DNA of 55,844 bases from Pseudomonadota bacterium (GTDB lineage: Bacteria; Pseudomonadota; Gammaproteobacteria; Burkholderiales; Methylophilaceae), in the NCBI GenBank assembly GCA_020053735.1, contig JAGVMP010000014.1, positions 1 to 55,844 on the forward strand. Direction: 5' to 3'. Below are positions 1-8,686 of this stretch, one piece after another. Below the pieces are notes generated by a model that did no database searches, was not told the origin of the DNA, and worked only from the letters and a program-made list of their open reading frames with translations. Both the position numbers and the translations under genes were made by a program. Positions within the stretch are counted from its first letter, which is position 1; each line of letters begins with the position of its first letter.

Positions 1-87
1 AAAACATTCTCAAGCTCGCGCCTAAGCATTCGTTGCGTCTATGCAAGTGTCTTAACCACAAACACCCACACTTATCAGTCGTTCATA

Positions 88-100
88 TTGTTAAAGAGCG
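88..100 (-). promoter_or_regulatory. boxA-like antitermination element of an rRNA leader
   Basis: On the minus strand this reads CGCTCTTTAACAA, which matches the NusB/S10-binding boxA of rRNA operons (core GCTCTTTAACA). The following minus-strand sequence down to base 1, with a GATAAGTGTGGGTG stretch, resembles the leader that follows boxA in beta- and gammaproteobacterial rrn operons. The rRNA gene itself would lie left of the window and is not visible, so this is inferred from the motif and from the tRNA immediately upstream. Bases 101-180 between the tRNA and boxA show nothing else recognisable. Confidence 0.6.
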
Positions 101-180
101 TAATTTCAAAACCTGAAATTGATTGGTTGCATCACTTCGGATACCGCAAAAAATCTAAAGCGCTAAGCACTTCGATTTAT

Positions 181-257
181 TGGTTGCGGGAACAGGATTT
201 GAACCTGTGACCTTCGGGTTATGAGCCCGACGAGCTGCCAGACTGCTCCATCCCGCG
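181..257 (-). tRNA. initiator tRNA-Met (fMet), anticodon CAT
   Basis: The minus strand folds into a complete 77-nt tRNA with an encoded 3' CCA (TGG at 181-183 on the plus strand). The anticodon loop reads CTCATAA, giving anticodon CAT. The first base C faces A at the end of the acceptor stem, and the anticodon stem carries three consecutive G:C pairs (GGG...CCC). Both are hallmarks of bacterial initiator tRNA rather than elongator tRNA-Met. It lies upstream of the boxA-like element and may be cotranscribed with an rRNA operon to its left. Confidence 0.95.
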
Positions 258-450
258 TCCGATTCGACGTACATGCCGCCGAGAGATGAGACTATAGCAA
301 GAATTGGCACCTTGTGTCAAAGCATTTATGGCTTTTATTTAAGGTTTTATCATTGCCACTCACTTGGTATTGCAGTTAGATTAGCAACAATCATTACTAC
401 CAGTCGTGCTAACCCATTCAATGCAAAGCGATTTACACGTAAAAAAGGCA

Positions 451-487
451 TGCCCTGCAGGCCGCATGGATATTGGTCTGCAGGGCA
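451..487. repeat. palindromic element with 17-base loop, second copy inside the photolyase gene
   Basis: TGCCCTGCAG at 451-460 is the exact reverse complement of CTGCAGGGCA at 478-487, enclosing a 17-base loop. The loop plus flanks match 12737-12773 within the photolyase gene at 31 of 37 positions, including a 17-base identical run (463-479 and 12749-12765). The copy in the gene has lost stem complementarity. A dispersed palindromic repeat is the simplest reading; a shared gene fragment is an alternative. Confidence 0.5.
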
Positions 488-526
488 ATAAATTTAATGT
501 ATGTTGGTTGAATGTAAATTAAATAT

Positions 527-556
527 TAAAAAGCCACTCGCATGAGTGGCTTTTTA
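527..556. terminator. rho-independent terminator, probably bidirectional
   Basis: AAAAAGCCACTC and GAGTGGCTTTTT form a perfect 12-bp stem around a 4-base loop, with T tracts on both strands. It lies 35 bases beyond the stop of the DUF4197 gene on the minus strand. Confidence 0.85.
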
Positions 557-590
557 ATCAGCAAGGTAACTAAATTTTAGCTTCTGAATT

Positions 591-1340
591 TTACTTAGCA
601 ACCGAACCAAATACCTTTTTAAGCAAACTGCTGGCTTGTCCTAACGGGTCTTTGCGAATGGCTGCTTCTTCTTTCGCAATCATAAAATAAACGCCATCCA
701 GCGCTTTGTTTGTCACATACTGTTCTATATTGGCATCCTCTTTTTTTACCACGCCAAATTGACTGCCCATCTCGGCATATTTGTTGTAGCTGGCGGCCAG
801 TTGCACATTCTCAGTCGCTTTTTGTACAATCGGTAAAAATTTCTGGCTCATTTGTGCAGAGGTGGTTTTTTTAAAGTATTGTGTGGCAGCGTCTTGCGGA
901 CCCGTCAGGATGGCTTTGGCATCAGCCAATGTCATTTGTTTAATTGAGCTTACCAAGAGTGCTTTGGCTTCAGGCACTGCGGCTTCAGCTGCGCGGTTCA
1001 TCTTAAGAACAAGCTCATCCGATTGCTTACCCATCCCCATCAGCTTCATACCTTTTTCTATTTTTTGCAGTGATTTTGGTAACGGGATTTTGACTTCTTT
1101 ATTACCAAAAAAACCATCTGCCGCACCCAATGTAGAAACGGCTTTGCCTACGCCTTGCGTCAACGCCTCTTTCAGGCCGCCACTGGCCTCCTCATTGCTT
1201 AAACTACTGACTCCAGCGCTGCTAGTGGTGGTTGAACTGCTACCACTGGATTTAATCGCGTCTTTAAGCGTGCCGAAATCTAAGGCATTGGCATGTGTGA
1301 CAAACAGTGCGAGCAACGTAACTGGCAGAATGTGTTTCAT
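591..1340 (-). CDS. DUF4197 family exported protein
   Basis: The 249-residue protein starts with a typical Sec signal peptide (Lys at residue 3, hydrophobic core 5-15, likely cleavage after ALA near residue 20). A Ser/Thr-rich linker at about 31-50 follows, then a helical domain with the sequence pattern of the DUF4197 family (GLKEALTQGVGKAVSTLG near residue 56, Ala-rich helices, C-terminal LDGVYFMIAKEE). No enzymatic role is established for this family; it is periplasmic or lipoprotein-like in many proteobacteria. It is a single-gene unit ended by the hairpin at 527-556. A long antisense frame on the plus strand (862-1344) is a shadow of it. Confidence 0.8.
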   Translation of the reverse strand: MKHILPVTLLALFVTHANALDFGTLKDAIKSSGSSSTTTSSAGVSSLSNEEASGGLKEALTQGVGKAVSTLGAADGFFGNKEVKIPLPKSLQKIEKGMKLMGMGKQSDELVLKMNRAAEAAVPEAKALLVSSIKQMTLADAKAILTGPQDAATQYFKKTTSAQMSQKFLPIVQKATENVQLAASYNKYAEMGSQFGVVKKEDANIEQYVTNKALDGVYFMIAKEEAAIRKDPLGQASSLLKKVFGSVAK

Positions 1341-1445
1341 GTGAAATACCCCTTAATCTGATTCAATTATTCTAGTTACTCTAATTCTAGTTGCTTTAAC
1401 GGAATTTTCACACAAGCGTTTACACTATTTTAATTCTTATCCACT

Positions 1446-3914
1446 TTATTTCTTGATGGCTTGTACATGCCAAATATTCTTAGCATACTCACCTATCGTC
1501 CTATCACTAGAAAACTTGGCCATGCGCGCCACATTTAGTATGGCGCGGCGTGACCACTCATCTGGGTTTTGATAAGTCTTGCTGACTTCGTCTTGACAGG
1601 CAATATAGCTGGCGTAATCGGCCAGCAATAAATAATTGTCGTAATTGAGTAAATTGTCGATGATGGCTTGATAGCGATGCGGTTCCTGCATTGAGAAAAA
1701 CCCGCTACCAATCATATCAAGCACCTGTTTCAACTCGGCATTTTGCTTGTAATACTCACGTGGATTGTAATTGTTCGCTTTGGCCGCAGCCACTTCTGGC
1801 GTGGTTAAGCCAAAGATGAAAATATTGTCGTCACCCACTTCTTCCATAATCTCAACATTGGCGCCATCTAAAGTACCTATCGTCAGCGCGCCATTCAGTG
1901 CCATTTTCATGTTTCCAGTGCCACTGGCCTCGGTGCCAGCAGTAGAAATTTGCTCAGACAAATCTGCACCTGGAAACAAAATCTCAGCTGCAGAAACTTC
2001 GTAATTAGGGTAAAACACCACTTTTAGTTGGTCACCCACGGCAGGGTCGTTATTCACAATTTCTGCCACATCATTAATTAAGCGAATGATTTGCTTCGCC
2101 ACCCAGTAACCTGGTGCGGCCTTGCCACCAAAAATGACCGCACGTGGTGTAGCCAAATTTTCGCCCTTACGAATACGGTTATATAAAGTAATCACATGCA
2201 GCACATTCAATAACTGGCGCTTGTATTCGTGAATACGCTTAATCTGTACGTCAAACAGCGCATCTGTGTTCAGTTTAACGCCGGTGACCGCTTCAATTTT
2301 TTGCGCTAACCTTAACTTGTTAGCCGTTTTTACTGCGCGAAACGCCTTGCGAAAATCTTTATCATCTGCCAGCGGCGTTAACTTTTTAATCTGCGTTAAA
2401 TCTTTCTGGAAGCCATCACCAATAGCAGTGGCAATTAAGCTGGTAAGCGCAGGATTGGCTTGATTGAGCCAACGCCTAGGCGTTATACCATTGGTGACAT
2501 TCGTCAGTTTATTTGGGTAAATTTTATTAAAGTCTGCAAACAACGTGGTTTTTAACAACTCACTGTGCAATGCAGCCACACCATTGACAGTGTGCGAACC
2601 CACCACTGCCAAATGCGCCATACGCACGCGTCTACCGTGCGTTTCATCAATAATTGATACACGTTTCACCAACTCGGTATCGCCAGGGAACAAGTGATTG
2701 ACCATGGTGATAAATTGAAGGTTGATTTCGTAAATAATCTCTAAATGCCGCGGTAACAAGCTGCCAAATAAGTCTACCGACCAAGTTTCAAGTGCCTCTG
2801 GCATTAGAGTGTGGTTGGTATAGGCGAATATTTTATTCACCAAGCCCCAAGCAAAATCCCAAGCCAGATGATGATGATCAACCAACTGGTGCATCATCTC
2901 TGCCACACCAATGGCGGGGTGCGTGTCATTTAATTGAATGGCGATTTTATTGGGCAAATCTGCCCAATCTTTTTCAGTTTTTACATGACGCGTGGTGATA
3001 AAGCGCCGCAAAATATCTTGAATAGAGGCGGATACGAAAAAATATTGCTGCTTTAGACGCAACTCGCGACCAGAGGCGGAAGCATCATTTGGGTACAATA
3101 CTTTCGAAATCGTTTCAGAACCCGTGCGCTCCTCCACTGCTTCGTCATAATTCCCATCATTAAACTGGCCCAAATCAAAATCTTTACTGGCTTTAGCAGA
3201 CCAGAGTCTTAAGTTATTTACGGTTTCGGTGCCATAACCTGGCACTGGCATGTCATAAGGCATCGCCACTACTTGCTGCGTGTTCACCCAGTGATGCGCA
3301 ACATGATTACCCTCTTTTACTGGCACTACATGCCCATAGAATTTAATTTCGTAAGTAGCCTCTGGGCGTTGAAACTCCCACACATTGCCGTAGCGCAGCC
3401 AATTATCCGCGTTTTCAACTTGCTGGCCATGTTCAATGCTTTGCTTAAACATGCCGTACTCATAACGAATGCCATAGCCAGTGGCAGGAATATCCATGGT
3501 GGCCATGGAATCTAAAAAGCAGGCGGCCAAGCGCCCCAAGCCACCATTGCCAAGCGCCGCATCATATTCCATCTCTGCTGTGGCCTCCATAGAATGGCCT
3601 AATGCACCTAAACCATCCTTTAGCTCATCATTAATGCCCAAATTCAGTGCAGCATTACTCAGCATGCGCCCAATCAAAAATTCTAGAGATAAATAATAAA
3701 CGCGTTTTGGGTCTTGATCGTAATAGCTATTTGCGGTTTCTACCCAACGCTCCACCACGTGATCACGCACGGTAAAAGCTGCTGCATGGTACCAATCTCT
3801 AGGTGTGGCAGCCTTATCAGTCTTAAAGCACGAGAATACCAAGTGATTTTGTAAGGCCTGTTTGACAGGCGTTAATTTAGGGAGTGCGATACTTTTTTTT
3901 GTAGATTTAATCAT
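1446..3914 (-). CDS. glgP: glycogen/maltodextrin phosphorylase
   Basis: This enzyme releases glucose-1-phosphate from alpha-1,4-glucans by phosphorolysis with a pyridoxal-phosphate cofactor. The PLP-lysine motif GTGNMKMALNGALTIGTLDG is present near residue 670, and the family's N-terminal region (YYLSLEFLIGRML, EYDAALGNGGLGRLAACFLD) and the VFYPNYEVS segment are all there. At about 822 residues it has full family length. I chose the ATG at 3914 because AAAGG lies seven bases upstream; an in-frame ATG at 3953 would add 13 residues but has no clear ribosome-binding site. No other glycogen gene is adjacent, so whether the substrate is glycogen or maltodextrin cannot be said. Confidence 0.95.
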   Translation of the reverse strand: MIKSTKKSIALPKLTPVKQALQNHLVFSCFKTDKAATPRDWYHAAAFTVRDHVVERWVETANSYYDQDPKRVYYLSLEFLIGRMLSNAALNLGINDELKDGLGALGHSMEATAEMEYDAALGNGGLGRLAACFLDSMATMDIPATGYGIRYEYGMFKQSIEHGQQVENADNWLRYGNVWEFQRPEATYEIKFYGHVVPVKEGNHVAHHWVNTQQVVAMPYDMPVPGYGTETVNNLRLWSAKASKDFDLGQFNDGNYDEAVEERTGSETISKVLYPNDASASGRELRLKQQYFFVSASIQDILRRFITTRHVKTEKDWADLPNKIAIQLNDTHPAIGVAEMMHQLVDHHHLAWDFAWGLVNKIFAYTNHTLMPEALETWSVDLFGSLLPRHLEIIYEINLQFITMVNHLFPGDTELVKRVSIIDETHGRRVRMAHLAVVGSHTVNGVAALHSELLKTTLFADFNKIYPNKLTNVTNGITPRRWLNQANPALTSLIATAIGDGFQKDLTQIKKLTPLADDKDFRKAFRAVKTANKLRLAQKIEAVTGVKLNTDALFDVQIKRIHEYKRQLLNVLHVITLYNRIRKGENLATPRAVIFGGKAAPGYWVAKQIIRLINDVAEIVNNDPAVGDQLKVVFYPNYEVSAAEILFPGADLSEQISTAGTEASGTGNMKMALNGALTIGTLDGANVEIMEEVGDDNIFIFGLTTPEVAAAKANNYNPREYYKQNAELKQVLDMIGSGFFSMQEPHRYQAIIDNLLNYDNYLLLADYASYIACQDEVSKTYQNPDEWSRRAILNVARMAKFSSDRTIGEYAKNIWHVQAIKK

Positions 3915-4010
3915 GGCGGGCCTTTGGATTTGTGTGTCGCTTATTGCTAGCATTTTAGCAAATATCGCGCCAAGCTTTATGACAATTCGTTTAACTTCAG
4001 TTTAACCACG

Positions 4011-4041
4011 AAAAAAGCCTGCATACTTGATGCAGGCTTTA
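4011..4041 (-). terminator. rho-independent terminator after htpG
   Basis: AAAGCCTGCAT and ATGCAGGCTTT form a perfect 11-bp stem around a 5-base loop, followed on the minus strand by a run of T. It lies about 30 bases past the htpG stop codon. Confidence 0.85.
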
Positions 4042-4072
4042 TCAACTAAGCAGCTAATTAAACTGTTTTAAA

Positions 4073-5977
4073 TCAAACCAGTAGGCTGTTCATGCGGCGC
4101 ACGAAACTGGCAGGGTCGTTCAACTGCCCCCCCTCTGCCAGCAAGGCTTGGTCGAACACTAGATGTGCTAAATCATTAAATTTCACTTCCTCTGCCTCAT
4201 TTTCTAGGCGTTTAACCAATTTGTGCGTCGGGTTAAGCTCTAAAATCGGCTTGCTTTCAGGCGCATTCTGACCAGCCGCCTTTAAAATACGCGCCATATT
4301 GCCCGACAAGTCATGCTCCCCCGCCACCAAACAGGCGGGACTATCTGTGAGCCTGTGCGTCACGCGCACTTCTTTTACTGCATCACCCAGTGTAGATTTA
4401 ACACGTTCGATTAAACTTTTGGCATCCTCTTCAATTTTCTTTTGGATTTCTTTTTCGGTTTCAGTTTCTAATGCACCTAAATCCAAATCACCCTTAGCGA
4501 TAGACTGCAGTTTTTTACCTTCAAACTCAGTGAGGCTACCCAATAACCACTCATCCACCTTGTCGCTCAACAATAGTACTTCGATATTTTTCTTACGGAA
4601 AATTTCCAAGTGTGGGGAATGTTGTGCAGCAGCAAAGCTATCCGCTGTAATATAGTAAATCGCCGTTTGTTCTGGTTGCATCTTCTCTACATAGTCTTTC
4701 AAAGAGATGCTCTGCGAGGCAGTATCTAAGCGGGTGCTGGCGAAGCGTAAAAGACTCGCTATTTTGTCTTTATTAGCAAAGTCTTCCCCTGGCCCCTCTT
4801 TCAACACACGACCAAACTCATCCCAAAACTTCGCATAATCATCTGGCTTGTCCTTTGCCATGTCTTCTAGCAAGCTCAATACTTTTTTTACCGAACCATT
4901 TTTAATCGCATCCACATCGCGGCTATCCTGCAAAATTTCACGCGAGATGTTCAATGGCAAATCGGCTGAGTCAATCACACCGCGCACAAAACGCAAATAT
5001 TGTGGCATCAGCTTTTCTGCGTCTTCCATAATAAATACGCGCTTTACATACAATTTAATACCGTGACGACGTTCTCTGTCATACAAATCAAATGGCGCTT
5101 TACTTGGAATATATAGCAGTGAAATATATTCCTGTTTGCCCTCGACGCGGCTGTGCGTATAGGCTAGCGGGGCTTGGTAATCATGCGAAACGTGTTTATA
5201 AAACTCGTTGTATTCGTCTGCAGTGATGTCATTTTTGCTACGCGCCCACAAAGCCGAGGCTTTGTTAACCGCCTCAAACTCATCGGTTAACACCATCTCA
5301 CCGCCAGCTTTTGTTCCATCAGGGTTGTCCGCACCCTCTTTCCATTCCGATTTTTGCATCATAATCGGCAAAGTAATGTGGTCAGAATATTTGCGGATAA
5401 TCGATTTTAATTGCCAATCATTTAAAAATTCATCCTCATCTTTGCGCAAATGCAGGGTGATTTCAGTACCGCGCGATTCTTTTTTTACTGCATCAATGGT
5501 GTAATCACCCTCGCCCGCACTTTGCCATTTCACCGCCTCTGCACTGCCTGCGCGGCGCGTGGTCAATGTCACTTTATCAGCAATAATAAACGCGGAATAA
5601 AAGCCCACACCAAATTGGCCAATCAAGTTAGCATCTTTAGCCTCATCTCCGGTCAAGGCATTAAAAAATTCTTTGGTACCCGATTTTGCAATGGTGCCGA
5701 TATTGGCAATCACCTCATCACGGCTCATGCCAATGCCGTTATCACTAATCGTGACAGTGCGTTTAGCTTTATCAAAGCCAATGGTGATTTTTAAGTTACT
5801 ATCGTTTTCATACAAAGCGCTATTAGCCAGCGCCTCAAAGCGTAGTTTATCGGCCGCATCAGACGCGTTAGAAATGAGCTCGCGCAAGACAATCTCTTTA
5901 TTGCTGTACAAAGAGTGAATCATCAACTGCATCAGTTGCTTTACCTCGGCCTGGAATTCCATTTTTTGTGCTGCCAT
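4073..5977 (-). CDS. htpG: molecular chaperone HtpG (bacterial Hsp90)
   Basis: HtpG is an ATP-driven dimeric chaperone of the cytoplasm. The 634-residue protein has the GHKL ATPase motifs in order: [15 protein letters not shown] near residue 34, [11 protein letters not shown] near 79 and [11 protein letters not shown] near 119. The middle and C-terminal domains are full length (E. coli HtpG is 624 residues). The ATG is preceded by AAAAAAGGAC, a good ribosome-binding site. A sigma-32-like promoter lies about 80-105 bases upstream, fitting heat-shock control. It is a single gene with its own terminator. Confidence 0.97.
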   Translation of the reverse strand: MAAQKMEFQAEVKQLMQLMIHSLYSNKEIVLRELISNASDAADKLRFEALANSALYENDSNLKITIGFDKAKRTVTISDNGIGMSRDEVIANIGTIAKSGTKEFFNALTGDEAKDANLIGQFGVGFYSAFIIADKVTLTTRRAGSAEAVKWQSAGEGDYTIDAVKKESRGTEITLHLRKDEDEFLNDWQLKSIIRKYSDHITLPIMMQKSEWKEGADNPDGTKAGGEMVLTDEFEAVNKASALWARSKNDITADEYNEFYKHVSHDYQAPLAYTHSRVEGKQEYISLLYIPSKAPFDLYDRERRHGIKLYVKRVFIMEDAEKLMPQYLRFVRGVIDSADLPLNISREILQDSRDVDAIKNGSVKKVLSLLEDMAKDKPDDYAKFWDEFGRVLKEGPGEDFANKDKIASLLRFASTRLDTASQSISLKDYVEKMQPEQTAIYYITADSFAAAQHSPHLEIFRKKNIEVLLLSDKVDEWLLGSLTEFEGKKLQSIAKGDLDLGALETETEKEIQKKIEEDAKSLIERVKSTLGDAVKEVRVTHRLTDSPACLVAGEHDLSGNMARILKAAGQNAPESKPILELNPTHKLVKRLENEAEEVKFNDLAHLVFDQALLAEGGQLNDPASFVRRMNSLLV

Positions 5978-6053
5978 TTTTAGTCCTTTTTTTGCGTTAA
6001 ACTTAATAAGAAAAATATAAGTAAAATTATTTGTTATAAATTAGAGTAACTAG

Positions 6054-6083
6054 TAAATTGGGGTAAAGTAGGTACTTTTCAAG
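6054..6083 (-). promoter_or_regulatory. sigma-32 (heat-shock) type promoter of htpG
   Basis: On the minus strand CTTGAA (6083-6078) is followed after 14 bases by CCCCAATTTA (6063-6054), close to the RpoH consensus CTTGAA-N13/14-CCCCATNTA. It points at htpG, whose start is 77 bases further on. This is a motif match only; no transcript start is known. Confidence 0.75.
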
Positions 6084-6160
6084 CGTTAATGGCTTAAATC
6101 ATGGCTTAAATTTATGTTCCAAGTTTATGGCAAAGTTGATGCCCAAAATAAAGGTAGGCT

Positions 6161-6424
6161 ATGGCAGATATTCGAACAGTAGAAATTGATTCAAGCACCT
6201 ATCAAGTAACCGTGGTAGCGCAAAGCACCACAACGCATACTGTCACCTTGCAGGCCGATTACGCACAAAAGATTACCAACGGGTGTATCAGCAATACTGA
6301 ATTGCTCAAAAAATCATTTGAATTTTTACTACAGCGCGAACCCAACACCAGCATCTTGCGTAGTTTTGATTTAAGTATCATTAGCCGCTATTTTCCCGAA
6401 TACGAGCGCGAAATTGGTAAATAA
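6161..6424 (+). CDS. small protein of unknown function (87 aa)
   Basis: I do not recognise this family. The ATG has a clear ribosome-binding site (AAGGTAGG, about 5 bases upstream) and ordinary codon use. The protein is soluble, with a beta-rich N-terminal half (alternating Val/Thr, residues 5-30) and a helical C-terminal half (LLKKSFEFLLQREP near 49-62, then FPEYEREIGK). There is no signal peptide and no cysteine motif beyond a single Cys. It lies 62 bases before ppx on the same strand, but ppx appears to have its own promoter. Confidence 0.65.
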   Translation: MADIRTVEIDSSTYQVTVVAQSTTTHTVTLQADYAQKITNGCISNTELLKKSFEFLLQREPNTSILRSFDLSIISRYFPEYEREIGK

Positions 6425-6447
6425 AAATTTACAATTAATCACACTAA

Positions 6448-6465
6448 ATGTCATAAAACTGCGGC
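6448..6465 (+). promoter_or_regulatory. weak PhoB box before ppx
   Basis: ATGTCAT-AAAA-CTGCGGC keeps the first CTGTCAT-like unit and the AAAA spacer, but the second unit is degenerate. A TATAAA hexamer starts at 6476, ten bases after the box, which is the spacing seen at classical PhoB-dependent promoters. This is suggestive, not firm. Confidence 0.4.
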
Positions 6466-6486
6466 CTAACTATGCTATAAAAGCGT

Positions 6487-8025
6487 ATGCAAAACGATAA
6501 TACTGTTTCATCTAACCAACCTTTAGAGACATTACTTGCCGCTGTTGATTTAGGCTCTAACAGTTTTAGGCTAGAAATTGGTCGCTACAACAATGGCCAA
6601 ATTCATCGCGTAGATTATTTAAAAGAGGCGGTGCGGCAAGGTGGCGATTTAGACGCCGAGCGTAATTTAAGGCCAGAAGCCATAGAGCGTGGACTGAAAT
6701 GTTTAGCGCGTTTTGGCGAAGCGATTAAAAACCTTCCCAAGCAGAATGTGCGCGCAGTAGCCACACAAACACTGCGCGAAGCCAAAAACCGTGATGAATT
6801 TTTAAAGCTAGCCAAAAAGGCACTAGGCTACGAAGTTGAAGTGATTTCCGGCGTCGAGGAAGCACGGCTGATTTACCAAGGGGTTAGCCGCTTGCTACCC
6901 CAATCGGACGAACGGCGTTTGGTGATTGACATTGGCGGCCGCTCCACTGAATTTATTTTAGGTCACCATTTAACCGCTGAAACCACAGACTCATTGCGGG
7001 TAGGCTCAGTCACTTGGTCACTCAAGTATTTTGCTGATGGCCAACTGAGTGAAAGAAACTTTGAGCGCGCAGAAATTGCTGCAGAGTCATTTTTAGATGC
7101 GGTGGCTGATAACTATCAACCTACCTATTGGGATGTCGCTTACGGTGCATCTGGCACAGTGGGCGCGATTGCCGAAATATTGGCAGCAGCGGGCTTTGCT
7201 GAAGACACAGTGACACGCAAAGGATTGGCGTGGCTGCGCGCGCAGCTAATTAAGGCAAAAACCATTGATAAAATTGAGTTAATTGGCCTAAAAGAAGATC
7301 GTAAAGCAGTAATCGCTGGTGGCTTAAGCGTATTGATTGGCATATTTGATTTGTTGAAGCTTGATACTTTGATAGTTGCCAAAGGCGCGTTGCGACATGG
7401 TTTACTGTACGACATGAGGCAAGAAGATGCCGTTAGCAAAGATTTGCGCGATTCCTCAATTAACCACCTGATTGCACGATTTGGAGTCAATATAAAACAT
7501 GCTACCAACGTAGCCAAAGTTGCTCTGAGTTTTTTTAACCTACTAGCTACTAACATGTTTGAGAATGAAGAAGATAGGCAAAACTTACACATGCTAAAAC
7601 AAAAGCTGGGCTGGGCTGCGATGTGCCACGAGGTTGGTAGCGCCATTTCGCACAGCGAATCACAAAAACATGGCGCTTATATTGTCGACAACACAGAGTT
7701 GATGGGCTTTTCCCAAAGTGAGTTGCATCGTTTAAGTTTATTGGTGCTGGGGCACTGTGGCAAACTAAAAAAACTGGATGCTGATTTTAGCGATGAAGGC
7801 TTTGTTTACCAGTTAATTTCGTTAAGGCTGGCAGTCATTTTTTGTCACTCGCGCAGTATGCCCGTGTTAAAAAACATCACCTTTGAACGCGCAGAGAATA
7901 CCTTTCTATTGAGCCTGCCAAGCGCTTGGCAGCAAGCCTTTCCACAAACCTCGTATTTGTTAGAAGAAGAGGTACTAGCCTGGAATAAAACCGATTGGAG
8001 TTTAATTGTATCTACTAAAAATTAA
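6487..8025 (+). CDS. ppx: exopolyphosphatase (Ppx/GppA family)
   Basis: Ppx hydrolyses terminal phosphates from polyphosphate; GppA relatives act on pppGpp. The 512-residue protein has the actin-like ATPase signature AVDLGSNSFRLEIGRY near residue 19 and DIGGRSTEFILG near 148, then a C-terminal HD-like helical region (LGWAAMCHEVGSAISHSESQKHG near 375-398). Its length matches E. coli Ppx (513). It shares its neighbourhood with ppk and sixA and probably acts against Ppk in the same pathway. A weak Pho box precedes it. The family assignment is secure; the Ppx versus GppA distinction rests on context. Confidence 0.92.
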   Translation: MQNDNTVSSNQPLETLLAAVDLGSNSFRLEIGRYNNGQIHRVDYLKEAVRQGGDLDAERNLRPEAIERGLKCLARFGEAIKNLPKQNVRAVATQTLREAKNRDEFLKLAKKALGYEVEVISGVEEARLIYQGVSRLLPQSDERRLVIDIGGRSTEFILGHHLTAETTDSLRVGSVTWSLKYFADGQLSERNFERAEIAAESFLDAVADNYQPTYWDVAYGASGTVGAIAEILAAAGFAEDTVTRKGLAWLRAQLIKAKTIDKIELIGLKEDRKAVIAGGLSVLIGIFDLLKLDTLIVAKGALRHGLLYDMRQEDAVSKDLRDSSINHLIARFGVNIKHATNVAKVALSFFNLLATNMFENEEDRQNLHMLKQKLGWAAMCHEVGSAISHSESQKHGAYIVDNTELMGFSQSELHRLSLLVLGHCGKLKKLDADFSDEGFVYQLISLRLAVIFCHSRSMPVLKNITFERAENTFLLSLPSAWQQAFPQTSYLLEEEVLAWNKTDWSLIVSTKN

Positions 8026-8053
8026 ATGTAGCTCATTGATTTCAATATGAAAT

Positions 8054-8071
8054 ATGACAGTTTTATGACAG
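8054..8071 (-). promoter_or_regulatory. PhoB box upstream of the histone-like gene
   Basis: The minus strand reads CTGTCAT-AAAA-CTGTCAT: two perfect 7-base PhoB units repeated every 11 bases. It lies 56 bases before the start of the 8127 gene, directly before a TTGACA hexamer (8072-8077). Its orientation is opposite to that gene, unlike the boxes at pstS, ppk and the porin gene. PhoB boxes can work as activator or repressor sites, so the direction of the effect is not clear. Confidence 0.75.
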
Positions 8072-8081
8072 TTGACATGCC

Positions 8082-8116
8082 TAATAAACGGTATAAACTG
8101 TTTATACCGTTTATTA
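8082..8116. promoter_or_regulatory. perfect 17+1+17 palindrome over the promoter/leader of the histone-like gene
   Basis: Bases 8082-8098 are the exact reverse complement of 8100-8116, separated by one T. Each arm contains AAACGGTATAAAC or its complement. The palindrome covers the likely -10 region (TAAACT at 8094-8099, 16 bases after TTGACA at 8072-8077) and ends two bases before the ribosome-binding site AGGAG. It has no T run in the plus direction, so it is not a simple terminator. An operator for a dimeric regulator, or an RNA hairpin controlling translation, are the two readings. Confidence 0.6.
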
Positions 8117-8126
8117 GGAGAGTTCC

Positions 8127-8645
8127 ATGTCACAAGCCATAGCCCCCAAAACAACAAAAGTAGCATCAGCTCCGGTGAAGCCCGCAGCTGCCAAGTCAGC
8201 TGCAGTAAAGCCAACTGCGCCGAAACCAGCAGCAAAACCTAGACCATCTAGATCAGCGTCAAACCCTGCCGCAACTAAGCCAATGGCGACAAGTACTGCG
8301 ATTAAAACTATTGCCAAGCCAGTTGCTGCAAAACCAAAAGCTGCAACCGCAAAGAAAACAGCTAAAAAATTGCCTAAACCAAAATTGCTCAAGCCTAAGA
8401 AAGTCAAGACAGAAAAAGTTAAGCCAGAAAAAATTAAAATGGAACGCGATAGCTTTACCATGCCAAAAGATGAATATGCGCAACTGGCATTGCTTAAAGC
8501 ACGCTTAAGCTCAATGGATCAACCCGCTAAAAAAAGTGAATTATTGCGTGCGGGCATCAAACTGCTGGTAGCGATGTCTGATAACACCTTAAAAACCACG
8601 CTGGCAAAAATACCAGTCATTAAAACTGGCCGCCCTAAGAAATAA
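8127..8645 (+). CDS. histone-H1-like Lys/Ala/Pro-rich protein with conserved C-terminal domain
   Basis: The 172-residue protein has two parts. Residues 1 to about 107 are low-complexity Ala/Lys/Pro/Thr repeats (KPAAAKSAAVKPTAPKPAAK and similar), as in bacterial histone-H1-like DNA-binding proteins. Residues 108-172 form a compact domain (DSFTMPKDEYAQLALLKARL, then KKSELLRAGIKLL and a basic GRPKK tail) with the look of a ribbon-helix-helix-type or small helical DNA-binding module. AGGAG lies 7 bases before the ATG. It sits between ppx and the sixA-ppk pair and has a Pho box and a long palindrome upstream, suggesting phosphate-linked expression and possibly self-control. The exact function is unknown. 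Confidence 0.75.
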   Translation: MSQAIAPKTTKVASAPVKPAAAKSAAVKPTAPKPAAKPRPSRSASNPAATKPMATSTAIKTIAKPVAAKPKAATAKKTAKKLPKPKLLKPKKVKTEKVKPEKIKMERDSFTMPKDEYAQLALLKARLSSMDQPAKKSELLRAGIKLLVAMSDNTLKTTLAKIPVIKTGRPKK

Positions 8646-8686
8646 AGACTAGGGAAAAACTAGAAAAAAACTAATCCAGTAGACCA

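Larger units (their letters stand above)
258..590. other. intergenic stretch without a convincing gene
   Basis: The only recognisable items are a perfect 10-bp hairpin at 451-487 and a rho-independent terminator at 527-556, listed separately. A plus-strand reading frame at 273-491 has no Shine-Dalgarno sequence, begins beside the tRNA and runs through the hairpin, so it is not called as a gene. Confidence 0.6.

Noticed and set aside
273-491. 72-codon plus-strand reading frame
   Set aside because: No ribosome-binding site, starts against the tRNA, runs through a palindrome, and its translation looks like no protein family.
862-1344. 160-codon frame antisense to the DUF4197 gene
   Set aside because: It is the mirror of a real Ala/Ser-rich coding region; the minus-strand frame has the signal peptide and the terminator.
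7140-7646. 168-codon frame antisense to ppx
   Set aside because: Shadow of the conserved ppx coding frame; composition is typical of antisense frames here.
8114-8461. Hydrophobic-looking 115-codon frame antisense to the histone-like gene
   Set aside because: Its Ala/Phe/Gly/Val bias is what the complement of Lys/Ala/Pro repeats gives; no ribosome-binding site or membrane-protein logic.
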